DNA from: Nepenthes gracilis
Lineage: Eukaryota > Streptophyta > Magnoliopsida > Caryophyllales > Nepenthaceae
Direction: 5' to 3'
Assembly: GCA_033239525.1 (NCBI GenBank)
Contig: BSYO01000009.1
Coordinates: forward strand, 12,359,299 to 12,423,298
Length of the DNA stretch: 64,000 nt
In this document: in pieces, positions 45,801 to 54,565 of the stretch
Layout: each line of letters opens with the position of its first letter
How positions within the stretch are numbered: the stretch's first letter is position 1
Made by a program: the position numbers and the translations under genes
Notes under the pieces: generated by a model
What the model was told of the DNA's origin: nothing
The model's input: the letters and a program-made list of their open reading frames with translations, nothing else
Databases searched by the model: none

Positions 45801-48326
45801 ACACATTTCCCCATAAACAAGTGTGAAAAGTACTTCATAAGGAAAATGGTAATGCAAGGAGCAAGAAAGTGGAGAATAGCAAGGAAAGCAGAAATTAGAA
45901 ATAACCTGGCCACCTCGATTCATTCGCTCTGCATTTGGAAAAATGATCTTCAATTCCTGGTAGAGCAACACTCATTAAAATATAATTGAAGCCAAAAATG
46001 GACCAGGATGGAATACATACAACAACAAGTCATACTAACCTTTACAAATTGCAAAAGAGGTTGACTTGGATTCCTAGATGTTGTTAGCAAAATCTTAGGA
46101 TCTTTCTCTGCCGCATTGGTATACTCATCATCTATTAGTGGCCTAGGAACTACATAACAGCAGTAAAAATATATATAAATTAATCACTAAGTGAAAGAAT
46201 GTTTCATTTCCATCCATCAGTCCATGGGGGAAGGGGGTGACAGATAGACTCTGATACAAGTTAATGATATTTCTAGATGCCATAAACAATAAAGATCAGA
46301 TCCAATAAAGGAGCGGACCAAGTGCAAGCATAGATCTGCCAAATCTCTCTAGTCTATTACCCATATGTCCTCGTCTTGACCGCAACTCATAGCCCAGTGT
46401 TTTCACAGTAGTGAGACATCGTTCACAATTATCACTAAATTAATATCATGAATCCGTAAAACCATTAGCAAGGGTACTCTTTCTATTCCATGTGCAAATT
46501 CCAGTAGGTACAATACAGTCCAGATGCATCCTTTTTCTCTACTCATCCTTCATCCCAATAACTTCCAATTTTTTATCATCATTTTCTTGTAACCAATCCT
46601 CTCATTGACCTTAATCAGTAGAACAGACAATACACCATGTTTGAAATCAAAATCAAAGGCAGACTAGATGTAGCCTACCCGCTCACCCGAGCTACTGGTC
46701 TAAATTCAATTCCCACAAACTCCTCCCCCCTCAACAGAAATAAAAACGTTAATTCACATATTGGAATCATCACGGGGAAAAAATCAACATAGAATTACAC
46801 CAAGTAAGCTAGAGGAATTAGCAGACACAAAAAAGATAAAATAAAAATATAATTATATAAATCAGGTCAACATTTCCCAGACTCCTCCAGTTAACTGTTT
46901 AATGATACTAACTGAAAGGAAGGCATTGCAATTGAAGCAAATGTAATTCATTTAGCTTTTAGGCTACAAGTTCAGTATCCCTAAAAACATACAAACATAG
47001 TATTAAGGTTCGCTAGTTGATGTATCCTATTCCTAGCATGTGCTACGAAAAAACATAAAAAACTCTATTATACCCTTCCGAGTCACTTACTGAGTAAAAA
47101 TAAGAAAATGGAAAAAAAAAAAATGACACCACCTTCGTTATATGAAAATCATATAGAAGAAATATTGAGAGAGAAATAGATAAGGGAACACTAAACTAAT
47201 TAATAAGTGAAGATTGGATCAGTCAGTCATTTGTTTATATTTGCATGTTTTTTTTTAGCAGATTACCTGCATGTACTTTTACAAAACTAATAAATGACTT
47301 CTACCATTTCAGCATCCGAACTACCAAGTTATATTCTACCAAATGGTGAACTGAATCTAATAAATAGAAGTTATATTAACAAGATGAGATTATGCCACCT
47401 TCTGATTAGGAGTTTCACAAAAATCTGCATCTTTGCCCTAGCAAATAATAATACAACACTGAGGTTAGGATTTCATAGCATTTTTCCAGTAGGATTTTTA
47501 AAATTCCCTTGTTCCTAAAGGTATTTTTTTTTTCTCCCTCTTGAAGTGCAAATTATTTGAACTAAACACCAACTTTTGGGAATGGGAACTCCATTCTATT
47601 TTCCCTCATTCTCATTCTATTTTGATTTGGACTCTAGCTTCCAAACTAGAAAACCTTAATAATGACATCGAGGCAAGCTGCATCAGGCACTGCAAAGAAA
47701 ATTGTACGAAAAAACTCTGCCTTGGATGTCTATGGGGCATAACCAAAACTTCAAATTAAACTACTATATAGTCTGCTGCTCTTGATATTATTCTATCACA
47801 AATTATGGCTTTAATAAATGCAATTCTTGCAATTGTAATAATAATACCTCACATTGTCAATGACTAACGAGCCCGTGCCTTAAACAGGTAGAACTAGTAT
47901 AAAAGAGAATATAGTTATAGAAGTCCAATCAACCACAGTTCTTTCACGTTTTCTCACAAATTGAGAGGAAGAACCACTGTAATTCACTGGAAAGGATACA
48001 TACTAGCAGTTTGCTCGTCTTCAAGATCGATTTCCTGACGAAGGGCCGCTTCTTCATTTCTCAGTTCAGTAGGAATTGGCTTTCCTTCTGTGACGAGAGA
48101 GAGAGAGAGAGAGAGAGCGAGATGAGAACTGAATCAATTAATCGGCAATACATCTAAATCTTGAGAATAGAATCTCGCGAAAATGCTTGAAAGAGTAAAG
48201 ACATTAAAGCATACGTTCAAGGGCTTCTCTGATTTTGCGTTTCTTCTCATACAATAAACGCTCTTTTCCTTCCAAGCTCTTCCTGTATAGATACTCCCTC
48301 CTTAATCTTATGTTCCTTCTCAGCAT
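21298..48326 (-). CDS. IMP4: IMP4, U3 small nucleolar ribonucleoprotein, nine exons
   Basis: IMP4 acts in the nucleolus with IMP3 and MPP10 in the U3 snoRNP, where it helps pair U3 with pre-rRNA for 18S rRNA processing. The coding exons on the minus strand are 48326-48215, 48087-48004, 46149-46040, 45956-45906, 38305-38162, 38071-37982, 34678-34572, 22883-22799 and 21396-21298. Joined, they give 882 bp: 293 residues and TGA, the usual family length, with no stop and consistent phases. Residues 1-37 are the basic N-terminus (MLRRNIRLRREYLYRKSLEG). The Brix domain runs from about residue 84 (KILLTTSR) to about 265, with FPNAERMNRGGQ, LVHEHRGVPDGL, HLPFGPTAYFGL and EIGPRFEMRLYQ. The C-terminus is WVIRPYMNTAKNRKFLGD. 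The start was chosen because it matches the family N-terminus. All introns have AG acceptors. Seven have GT donors; intron 8 has GC. Introns 4, 6 and 7 are swollen by transposons. Confidence 0.95.
21397..22798 (-). other. IMP4 intron 8
   Basis: A 1,402-bp intron with a GCAAGT donor and a GTGCAG acceptor. It holds an exact tandem duplication (21774-21891) and no recognised element. Confidence 0.85.
21774..21891. repeat. Tandem duplication, 59-bp unit, two copies
   Basis: Units at 21774-21832 and 21833-21891, beginning TGATGTTTATTACTATCG, are identical by eye, so the duplication is recent. Confidence 0.9.
22799..22883 (-). CDS. IMP4: IMP4 exon 8 (residues 233-261)
   Basis: Completes the Arg codon and reads HHVYERPGGPTSIDLKEIGP and RFEMRLYQ. 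The donor is CAG/GCAAGT, a GC-type site. It is separated from exon 7 by 11.7 kb. Confidence 0.95.
22884..24640 (-). other. IMP4 intron 7, 3' portion without recognised element
   Basis: Ordinary AT-rich intron DNA with no coding or repeat structure I can support. Confidence 0.5.
24640..26450 (-). mobile_element. Ty3/gypsy fragment (gag to RT) in IMP4 intron 7
   Basis: In minus-strand order: a capsid block with WAKM and a following DQWN-type stretch (26390-26160), a decayed CCHC knuckle (CFNYKAFGGISSNC, near 25880), and an RT block with VPIP-TPKKDRSW-MCFDSR (about 24940-24850). A TGGTTATCAGATGC sequence near 26357-26370 resembles a tRNA-Met primer-binding site, but it is too close to the capsid block for an intact gag. 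Stops throughout. Confidence 0.65.
26451..29680. other. IMP4 intron 7, middle portion
   Basis: Contains a (CT)n run (27218-27236), T-rich homopolymers (27282-27300) and a GGTGGT-rich patch (27375-27490). No coding domain is recognised; part could be LTR of the neighbouring gypsy fragment. Confidence 0.4.
29690..30650 (+). mobile_element. LINE (non-LTR retrotransposon) RT fragment
   Basis: Plus-strand broken frames show an ELLRQGGPIMSLFL block, the counterpart of GLRQGDPLSP in LINE reverse transcriptase. Next comes a SGLRANEAKRQAFFCG block, the counterpart of the SGL-N--KS--FFSG stretch after the FADD site, and then a GLGIPVATGPLT stretch corresponding to LP-RYLGVPL. The order and spacing fit plant L1-type ORF2. 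No intact frame remains. Confidence 0.6.
30651..31369. other. IMP4 intron 7, spacer between LINE and hAT relics
   Basis: No recognised coding domain; AT-rich with short chance frames. Confidence 0.4.
31370..32974 (+). mobile_element. hAT-family DNA transposon, transposase remnant
   Basis: Plus-strand pieces follow the order of plant hAT (Ac/RICESLEEPER-type) transposase: VDPEELHRLICTFVI (31413-31460), DKWRSEHTQEEYICITTHG (about 31628-31680), FKEVRKIHMKLNSVLKGPHG (about 32255-32320), CKEEWIEYGYDKVHD (about 32412-32455), and the C-terminal dimerisation domain LAYDILSILISNATSESSF (about 32742-32800). The transposase would excise and reinsert the element. Frameshifts and stops are frequent, and I could not define terminal inverted repeats or an 8-bp duplication. 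Confidence 0.75.
32975..34571. other. IMP4 intron 7, 5' portion
   Basis: No recognised element. A chance frame at 33263-33496 shows no known motif. Confidence 0.5.
34572..34678 (-). CDS. IMP4: IMP4 exon 7 (residues 198-233)
   Basis: Reads LGERTANILKHLFPVAKPDT and FANQSDYISF, ending two bases into an Arg codon at AG/GTCAGC. Confidence 0.95.
34880..36850 (+). mobile_element. Chromovirus (Ty3/gypsy) remnant with paired LTR-like ends in IMP4 intron 6
   Basis: Two related GCATG/GCACA-rich blocks (about 34880-35400 and 36060-36850) flank a short coding relic at 35660-35970. They share AGCACAG, GCCTGCACAGCTTG, ATTGTTATGACA and ATGC-CAGAGGCACTTG blocks in the same order. Most of the internal region is deleted. 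The left copy overlaps exon 7 of no gene; it begins about 200 bp beyond exon 7 inside intron 6. Confidence 0.65.
35660..35970 (+). pseudogene. Chromovirus integrase C-terminus and chromodomain
   Basis: The frame at 35672-35887 reads YLGPFKVIEKLGNVAYRFKL and VHPTFLVIYLKPF, the GPY/F module at the integrase end. After a stop at 35885 the same frame continues with an EILE, RTEFLVKYNGK chromodomain-like stretch. Chromodomains guide these elements to marked chromatin. Confidence 0.8.
36851..37981. other. IMP4 intron 6, 5' portion
   Basis: Contains an AT-rich patch (36850-37080) with repeated TATCGG/CCGATA motifs that may be a small decayed inverted-repeat element. The rest has no recognised domain. 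Confidence 0.35.
37982..38071 (-). CDS. IMP4: IMP4 exon 6 (residues 168-197)
   Basis: Reads VTRHDIKDKKTMGTMPEAFP and LILANFRTK after a 90-bp intron; donor GTATAT. Confidence 0.97.
38162..38305 (-). CDS. IMP4: IMP4 exon 5 (residues 120-167)
   Basis: Reads VISEIIETCRAHGFTDVVLV and then HEHRGVPDGL and FGPTAYFGLLNV, the central Brix block. It follows a 7.6-kb intron and ends in phase 0 at a GTGAGT donor. Confidence 0.97.
38306..39556. other. IMP4 intron 4, 3' portion
   Basis: No recognised gene. It holds a CCCCTCC-rich pyrimidine patch (38615-38810); frames across it follow composition only. Confidence 0.5.
39557..39950 (+). repeat. 5' LTR of the intron 4 gypsy element
   Basis: Starts TGTTAGGCCC. 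It shares with 44279-44670 the AGCTGGACAGAAG, AATCAGGAA, TTTTCAGTAA and AGTACT-AGTAG-CATTGTA blocks. It contains (CT)n and (TA)n runs (39862-39898). Confidence 0.75.
40544..40729. repeat. Tandem duplication, 93-bp unit, two identical copies
   Basis: Units 40544-40636 and 40637-40729 begin CAATCCAGCATGTTCG and show no difference by eye, though the surrounding element is heavily mutated. Confidence 0.9.
40822..41288 (+). pseudogene. Gypsy RNase H end and integrase zinc-binding part
   Basis: One frame reads ENIVAEALSRRADTSSCHNA and LQDLLDSYNGG. A later part carries LNYKHIVYVGSFTNPQYKIL and an H2C2-type VGGH. The sequence breaks off at 41288 where a retroposon entered; the integrase continues at 43213. 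Confidence 0.75.
41289..43197 (+). mobile_element. Poly(A) retroposon in gypsy integrase with 15-bp target duplication
   Basis: The insert interrupts the integrase and is flanked by TTGTCGCTTACTGTG (41274-41288 and 43198-43212). It ends in a run of 12 A (43186-43197), preceded by CTCGGGGTATGCCCTAG and AATCCAAAATACTTACTTATC, the same 3' end as the copy at 19548. This is the mark of LINE-type target-primed insertion. The 1.9 kb holds no reverse transcriptase; it is GCTG-rich with open stretches at 41501-41788, 41992-42246 and 42275-42529 that I do not recognise. It is probably the 3' end of a long LINE UTR. Confidence 0.8.
43213..44000 (+). pseudogene. Gypsy integrase core, continued
   Basis: Resumes with CQQNKFDSQ-type residues, then LLQHLPFPKQPWDHISMDFI (first catalytic Asp) and HPFPASVIAQHFLD (43260-43445). 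Stop-broken pieces then carry a HGIPISI stretch and a WWYN-type stretch near 43620. Confidence 0.8.
44279..44670 (+). repeat. 3' LTR of the intron 4 gypsy element
   Basis: Homologous to 39557-39950, starting TGTTGCTATG and ending near TTCTCACA. Many differences indicate an old insertion. I could not confirm a target-site duplication. Confidence 0.7.
44671..45905. other. IMP4 intron 4, 5' portion
   Basis: No recognised gene or repeat; the intron begins at 45905 with GTTATTTCT. Confidence 0.5.
45906..45956 (-). CDS. IMP4: IMP4 exon 4 (residues 103-119)
   Basis: A 51-bp micro-exon-like unit reading ELKIIFPNAERMNRGGQ, the first conserved Brix block. It follows an 83-bp intron and ends at a CAG/GTTATT junction. 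Confidence 0.95.
46040..46149 (-). CDS. IMP4: IMP4 exon 3 (residues 66-102)
   Basis: Reads PLIDDEYTNAAEKDPKILLT, entering the Brix domain. A TAG acceptor precedes it and a GTTAGT donor follows, in phase 0. Confidence 0.95.
46150..48003. other. IMP4 intron 2
   Basis: A 1,854-bp intron (GTATGT to TAG) without a recognised element. Confidence 0.8.
48004..48087 (-). CDS. IMP4: IMP4 exon 2 (residues 38-65)
   Basis: Follows a 127-bp intron whose polypyrimidine tract is a (CT)n microsatellite. It reads GKPIPTELRNEEAALRQEID and ends at a GTATGT donor in phase 1. Confidence 0.95.
48088..48121. repeat. (GA)n microsatellite in IMP4 intron 1
   Basis: A GA run of about 25 bases. In gene sense it is the (CT)n tract just before the exon 2 acceptor, so its length could influence splicing. 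Confidence 0.85.
48215..48326 (-). CDS. IMP4: IMP4 exon 1 (residues 1-37)
   Basis: Starts with the ATG at 48326-48324, encodes the basic N-terminal region, and ends after the first base of codon 38 at a GTATGC donor. Confidence 0.95.
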
Positions 48327-48360
48327 TCTCGCTCTTTCTTATCGAATCCTGCAAAACTAC

Positions 48361-48369
48361 AAACCCTAG
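48361..48369 (-). promoter_or_regulatory. Telo-box upstream of IMP4
   Basis: AAACCCTAG on the plus strand (CTAGGGTTT in gene sense) ends 35 bp before the IMP4 ATG. Telo-boxes are common near the transcription start of plant ribosome-biogenesis and ribosomal-protein genes and fit the role of IMP4. I saw no clear site II (TGGGCY) partner nearby. Confidence 0.6.
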
Positions 48370-48599
48370 CCCGAATTAGGCTACTGGTTTGAAGTGAGAG
48401 CAGCGGTGGGGGATTGACTTGTGTTGCCTTGGCCGGCGGTCTCGGCGGCCTGAAGATGGGTAGGAGGAAGAGAAACAAGTAAAGTGCAGCAGAGGCAGTG
48501 CACGGCTGAGATAGAAGCAGAAGTGGCAATGGTGGCGTTGGGGCGTTGTTACTGTTTGCATTTTTTATGAGGTAGTGTGTGGATTTGGAACCAGGGCAA

Positions 48600-49191
48600 A
48601 ATAACCCGAATTGGTTGTTGGATTTGGGTAGGGATGGTTAAACTTAAATCCAAATCAAATTAAATTATATTCATAATTCAAACAAAATCTATGACATTTT
48701 AAATTGGATAAAAATTTAATTAGTTGAGTTATTCTTAATTTCAAACCCAACTCCAATTTTTTCTTTTTATTTCAAAGCAAAAATTGAACATCAAATGATA
48801 CTAACTTAATTCATAAAAGTCAAAAGACAAACATTTAAAATGATAATTCCTTAAATGTAATTTAACTCATAAATGATTTTTTATAAATATAAGTTTAATT
48901 ATCAAATAAAAACCTAAAATGTTTGAAATCTATGAAAATCGTAAGTCAAAAAGAAACATTATTCAATTCTTTTAAGTAATTAGCTTATATTAATTGTCAA
49001 TTATGAGAATTGAAAATGTAAGGTGAAAAATACTTGGCGAATGACAAAGTAATGCAAAAATTTAAATTTATGCATATTTTTTTATGGATGTTATGATTTA
49101 AGAATAGGATGATATTATGGCATGGTGACAGAATTTAAGGAAACTATATTGTGTTTATATGTATATATTACAAAATATTATATACAGATAT
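48600..49191. other. AT-rich upstream flank of IMP4
   Basis: No gene or repeat recognised. The IMP4 promoter should lie near 48370-48700, but I see no unambiguous TATA box. Confidence 0.5.
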
Positions 49192-51442
49192 TATAAAGCC
49201 CGAGTAAGTATATTTTTGTAATCTTAATTAATTAAATTAATATAATTAAAATTGATATCAAAAATATAGAAAATTTGGTTAAAGGTCAAATTTGGATCGG
49301 ATCACATGAAATTGAGGGATGCCCAACTTGCGCTTGATATGCGCCCATGCATGAGAAGTAGTATACTTAGCGCCTGAGTGATGTCTAATTGGCGCTTAAA
49401 TGCACGCTGATAAAATGTTCGCGCTTGATGCACGCCCGATATGCGTTCGAGTGCACTGTGCAAGTAGGTCCATGCTTAAGATGCACCTAAAGTAGTCTTG
49501 TGTACCACAGTGTCAAGGCATGGCGCCTGACACACACCTGATTAGCACTCGAGTACCACTCAGCTTATATAGTAAAACCCGATTGATTTTTGTTATTTTT
49601 CTTAGAAATTTCAAGAGAGGACAGAGAATCAGATGAGAAAAAGAGAGAGAAAGAGAGAAAGGAAGTCAATGAAGTTCAAACTAAGTGCAAGCAAGCTAGA
49701 ATTTGATGAAAATTAAAGTAAAGTAAGTCCATTTTTGGGCATTTTTACGGGAAAAGCAAAGAAAGGAAAAAGAAAGAAAAGGGAAGGAACAAAAATGAAG
49801 AAAAGAAAGGTGATTATAAAATATCTTTTGAACAGATCTGTTAAATTAAATGTTAAAGGTAAGTATTTAGTCTATTTTCATTTTCTTCTAATTTTGCTTA
49901 CATTTGGTAGTTATATTGTACATATATGTCATTTTTATTTACCCCATTTCTATTATTCATAATACTTGTAGTTTTACAAGATGGTTTGAAATTTTTGCTC
50001 AGTTTTACCAACTATTTGAGAAGTTTAAGGATTTAAACAAAATGGGTAACTATTTTAAAATATTAACTTATATTCAAAATATTTATAAAAAAAGTCATAA
50101 AAATTTACATATGGGTTTTACATATGGTATTCCATATATAAGTTTCAAGTCGAGCTCTATCTTATACTTTTTAATCTGAGAAAAAGAGTTTTGGACATTT
50201 ATTATAAAAACCATATAGTTTGGTATTTTATTGAAAACAATCATAAGGAATTGAATAGAACTAATATATTCAAATTTAAATGTTGTACTTCCATCTACAA
50301 GTGACAAAAGAAATGATATTTGTCCCTATATATAGAAAAGAACATGTAGACGATAGGCCTATAGGTTTAATAGCAGTGATTTGGCTTTCTCAAAGTTAAT
50401 CTTTTGGTCTTTTGTTCTCCAATTTGAGTATATTTTAGATTTGTGATAATTTTATCCGTATTTGATTTGGATACTTGATATTTTGATTTGAGATTTATAA
50501 GTTTTAATTGCCATTTAAATTTAGATGTCGAATTTTGATTGGTTTTATATATTTGGATCGTTTGACATTCACTTTCGGATTATACACCTTGCATACGAAA
50601 CCACATTTGAACATTTATTGATTTGACATTTTGACCGGATTTCCTTGGGTACCGTTGGTTTGCTGCATATCTTACTTTGGAATCTCGATTTGAGTCTTAG
50701 TATAGATGGACGGAAATGAAGTTATAATAGGTATTTTAAAATACCTTTACCCTTACCAAAAAAAAAAAAAAAGATTTGACATTTTGAACGTTTTGATTTT
50801 AGCTCTTATGAATTTTATATCTATTTTATTAATTTATCCTTTTGCTCTTATTATGAATGTACTGTTTTATTGTATATATATATATATATATATAAACATT
50901 GATACTTGGTGAGCGTTCGACTTATAATTTTTATTATTTCTGACTGTTCTCGATTAGAAGGTTATTGATATCGTATAGAGAGCTTAGACAAGGATGCCGG
51001 TAGAGATTTTATCATGTTTTGTGACTATTAGATTTGTAGGTAGAATTTATCTATATTTGATTTATATTTTTGGAATTGAGACGATGACGAATAGATAGAT
51101 GTTAGTATATTGTGTTGTGATAGAGATATGTTTTGAATTGTGACATTTGGCTATGCTGGATCGATAGTGAGAGTTTTGTGATGTTGGATTTTTATTTTTT
51201 CTTATAGATATTTTGAGCAGGTTGTGACTAGTTTAATATCTAGACGAACAATTCAGAGTGATATTATGATGATTGATATTATTATCTATTATTATTATTG
51301 TTAGTGCAGTGTGGATATTTTGTCATGTTCGACCTAGATTTGAGATATTATATTTGGTGATCTTTTGGGTTGGAAATTTATTCAGTGGATCTTAATTATT
51401 ATTAATTATTAATATTATCTAGTTTTGGTTCGAGTTCGTGAC
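49192..51442 (+). repeat. 5' LTR of a degenerate Ty3/gypsy element
   Basis: Starts TATAAAGCCCGAG (a TG start with one change), resembling the TGTAAAGCTCAAG at 55911. It contains a GCGCCTGA/GCGCTTGA repeat patch (49325-49560), a TATA box (TTATATAG near 49565), a purine-rich leader (49610-49690) and a 3' part homologous to 55200-55900 and 60580-61000. It ends near GTTCGTGACA (51442), where coding remnants start. Confidence 0.6.
50635..50772 (+). mobile_element. 138-bp poly(A) retroposon with 15-bp target duplication
   Basis: Flanked by GATTTGACATTTTGA at 50620-50634 and 50773-50787, it ends in ACCTTTACCCTTACC followed by about 15 A. The tail resembles the TACTTACC-A(n) end of the LINE-type copies elsewhere in the window. 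No tRNA-type A or B box is evident, so it is a short LINE-derived or SINE-like copy. Confidence 0.8.
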
Positions 51443-51659
51443 AGTGAATGACATCAAAGAATTAGTTATAAGGAAATGCATTGAGTTAATTTTGAGGAAC
51501 CAATTATTTGAATATTTTTGTATGCTAGGTATATATATGGCAGAAAATGGAGGATTTGGGTGTAGAGGATTGGGTTCGAGATTTGAAGATGATATTTGGC
51601 AATGATGGACTGTATGAGCAATATATAGACCGAATAATTCAATGGACTGTATGACACAT

Positions 51660-54565
51660 TTTGACTGCTTTATCTATGAGTTTTCCTAGAATTTTTTGGG
51701 AGTCTGATCCCATTAAGGTAGAGAATTGGATAAATCGAGTGAAATATGTGTTTGAGGTAATCGATTATTTCGATGAGGATAAGGTTAAGTTTGTTGCATA
51801 TTAGTTTGAAGGCGAGGTGGATAGGTAGTGGTCTACTCAACAATGAGTTTTCAGATTGGATAATGAAGAGATATCATGGGTCATGTTTGTAGAGGCTTTC
51901 ATGGAGAAAATTTTTTGCACAAATGTTTGGGAGATAAAGAAAGACGAATTCAATCATTTTAGGTAAGGAAGTAAGATGGTAGAGGAATATGATATAAAGT
52001 TTATTGAATTGTCTCACTTTTCTCGACATGTGGTGGCAGATGAGGCTTGAAGAGTTGAAAAATTTTTGTAAGGGCTACAAGCTTCGATCAGGAAGTAATT
52101 AGTGCCCATTTGATTACGGATATATAGCGAAGTACTTGATCGGGCCATTCTCATTGAACAAGAGCAAAAAAGGAAGATGTTTTTCAAGAAGAGATCGGAA
52201 AGTAGGGGTCATAGTTCAAAGGTTAGAGGCTCTCACTCTAAATCCAAGGCTTAAGATAAAAAGGAAAAAAATTTGCAGTGAAGTCTTACCTGATAAAACC
52301 CTAGAATTCGAAGATGGCGTGCAAGTATTATGGCAAGTATCATATCGGGAGACAATGTTATTATTAAAGCGGAGCTTGCTTTAATTGCGGCTAAGTTGGC
52401 TATATGATAAAAGATTGTTCATGTCTTTCGAGGCGTTTGGAGAAGAAAGTTTCCATTCCTGGAAGGACTTTTGTGGCGACGGTGAAGGATGCGAGAGTAG
52501 ACTTGTCGGTAATTGAATGTAATGTGCAGATTTTTGACTCTATGGCTATTATATTAATTGATCATGAGTTTATGTACTCTTTCGTGGTCCCTTAGTTTGA
52601 AATTTGCATATATCCCCTCAAACGTTGGAGTTTGCATTAGTGGTGTCTACTCCAATAGGTAAGTCTTTATTGGCCGATATTATTATTCTTAATGTTTGGT
52701 TTAGGTCAATGGGTTTGAATTGTTGACAGACTTGATTCTACTTGACATGCTTAATTTTGATGCTATTTTAGGGATTTGGTTGGTGTGTTGTCATATTAGT
52801 GTAGATTGTTATAATGAGTCCTTCTTGTTTTGCATTCTTAGGTATGATTCATTCGAGTTCTAAGGGAGAATTAGAAAGAAGACGATTGGATTGATTTCGT
52901 TTCAACATGCGAGTCATTTGATGAATGAAGATTGTTAAGTTTATTTGGCCTATGTGACAACATTTGAAAATCATAATACTCACCAAAAAAAATCTGAAAA
53001 TCATACTATAGCGCTTGACGAGGTTCCAGTGGTGTGTGAATTTGAGGATATTTGTTCAAAGGAATTGCCTGATTTACCTCTTAGTTGGGAGGTCAAATTT
53101 TTTATTGATATTTTACTCGAATCTACACCAATTTCAAGGACTCCTTATAGAAAGGCCCCGTCCAAATTGAACACATCGAAGCAGCAACTACAATAATTGT
53201 TGGAAAAAAGATTTATTTGGCCCAATGCATTGCCTTGGGGTGCTCCAGTACTCTTCGTGAAGAAGAATGATGATCAATGAGACTGTGAATTGATTATTAA
53301 GAAAATAATATTACAATCAAGAATAAGCATCCCCTTTCACGAATTGATGAATTTTCGATCTGTTGTTGGAAGCTCATAATTTCTCTAAGTCGATTTGCAT
53401 TCGGGATACTATTAGTTGAGGGTTAAGCACGAGGATGTACCAAAGATGACTTTTAAATTGAGGTATAGCCATTATGAATTCTTAGTGATACATTTTCGAT
53501 TAATGAACACATCAATAGCTTTTATGGATCTCAAGAATCAGGTTTTTCAACTTTATTTGGATCAATTTGTATTAGTTTTTATTAATGATATTTGGATCTA
53601 TTTAAGAAGTTTTAAGGAGTACGAAATTTGAGGATTGCACTACATACTTTGGGAGAGAAACGATTGTTTGCTAAATTAAAGAAATGTATATTTTGGTTAG
53701 AAGAAGTAGCATTTTTGGGACATATGGCTTTCAAAGGAGTTGTTTTAGTAGATCTGAAGATGATTGAAGTTGTGACAAATTTAGAATGATCGATAAATGT
53801 TGTGGAAGTACGGAGTTTCTTGGGTTTGACGGGTTACTATCGATGTTTTGTTAAAAATTTCTTGAAAATCATAGTGTCACTGACACATTTGACACAGAAG
53901 CGAACAATTTTTCTTTTGGATGAGAATCGTGAAAGGAGTTTTCAGAAGCTATAGGATAGATTGACCTCTACGTCAATCTAGAGGTTTTGTGGTATATTAT
54001 GACGTTTCGAAAAAAAAGGTTTGGGTTATGTTTTGATATAATGTGGCCAAGTGGTTATTTATGGGTCAAAAGCAACTTAAAAGTCATGAACAAAATTATT
54101 TCACTTATGATTTGGAATTTGAAGCCATGATTTTTGCTTTAAAAATTTAGATATATTATTTGTATAAAAAAATTTATTGTGTATTCCGATCATAAGAATT
54201 TAAAATATTTATTCTCATAGAAAGAATTGAATATGTGGCAACGAAGGTGGATGCATTTGTTGAAATATTATGATTGTGAAATTCAATATTAACTAGGAAA
54301 GACAAATGTGGTAAGTTGAAAATCTATAAGTATGATGACCCATTTAATGATTAAAGAATGGAAGATGCTCGATGGAATGAAGGAAAGTAATATTTATTTG
54401 CATTTCTAAGGGTTGAGAATGATTTTGTTGTACTTCTAAGTGCAACCCGTGATTATAAAGAAGATTAAGGAGATCCAAATGAATAATCCATATTTGACTG
54501 AGATTGTTGGAGATTTAAACAATGAGTAGCGGGTAAATTTTAATATTCACGCATATGGAGTTCTT
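51660..54565 (+). mobile_element. Ty3/gypsy coding remnant (gag to integrase N-terminus)
   Basis: Plus-strand broken frames follow chromovirus order. They show a gag capsid (VENWINRVKYVFEVIDYF, 51719-51775), a CCHC knuckle with one stop and Tyr for His (52377-52418), a decayed protease (IILIDHEFMYSFVVP for IDSGATHSF, near 52550), RT (52945-53631), RNase H traces (53870-54340) and an integrase N-terminal linker (VQPVIIKKIKEIQ, PYLTEI, 54430-54520). Most of the integrase is missing. Confidence 0.75.
52945..53631 (+). pseudogene. Gypsy reverse transcriptase, degenerate
   Basis: The frame at 52945-53196 holds CEFEDICSKELPDLPLSWEV and TPISRTPYRKAP, the RT entry. A stop-broken stretch with GAPVLFVKKND follows near 53245. 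The frame at 53416-53631 has FLVIHFRLMNT for the FLVMPFGLTNA block and FINDIWIYLRS for the catalytic FIDDILIYSKS, so the second-last catalytic Asp has become Asn. Non-functional. Confidence 0.8.
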
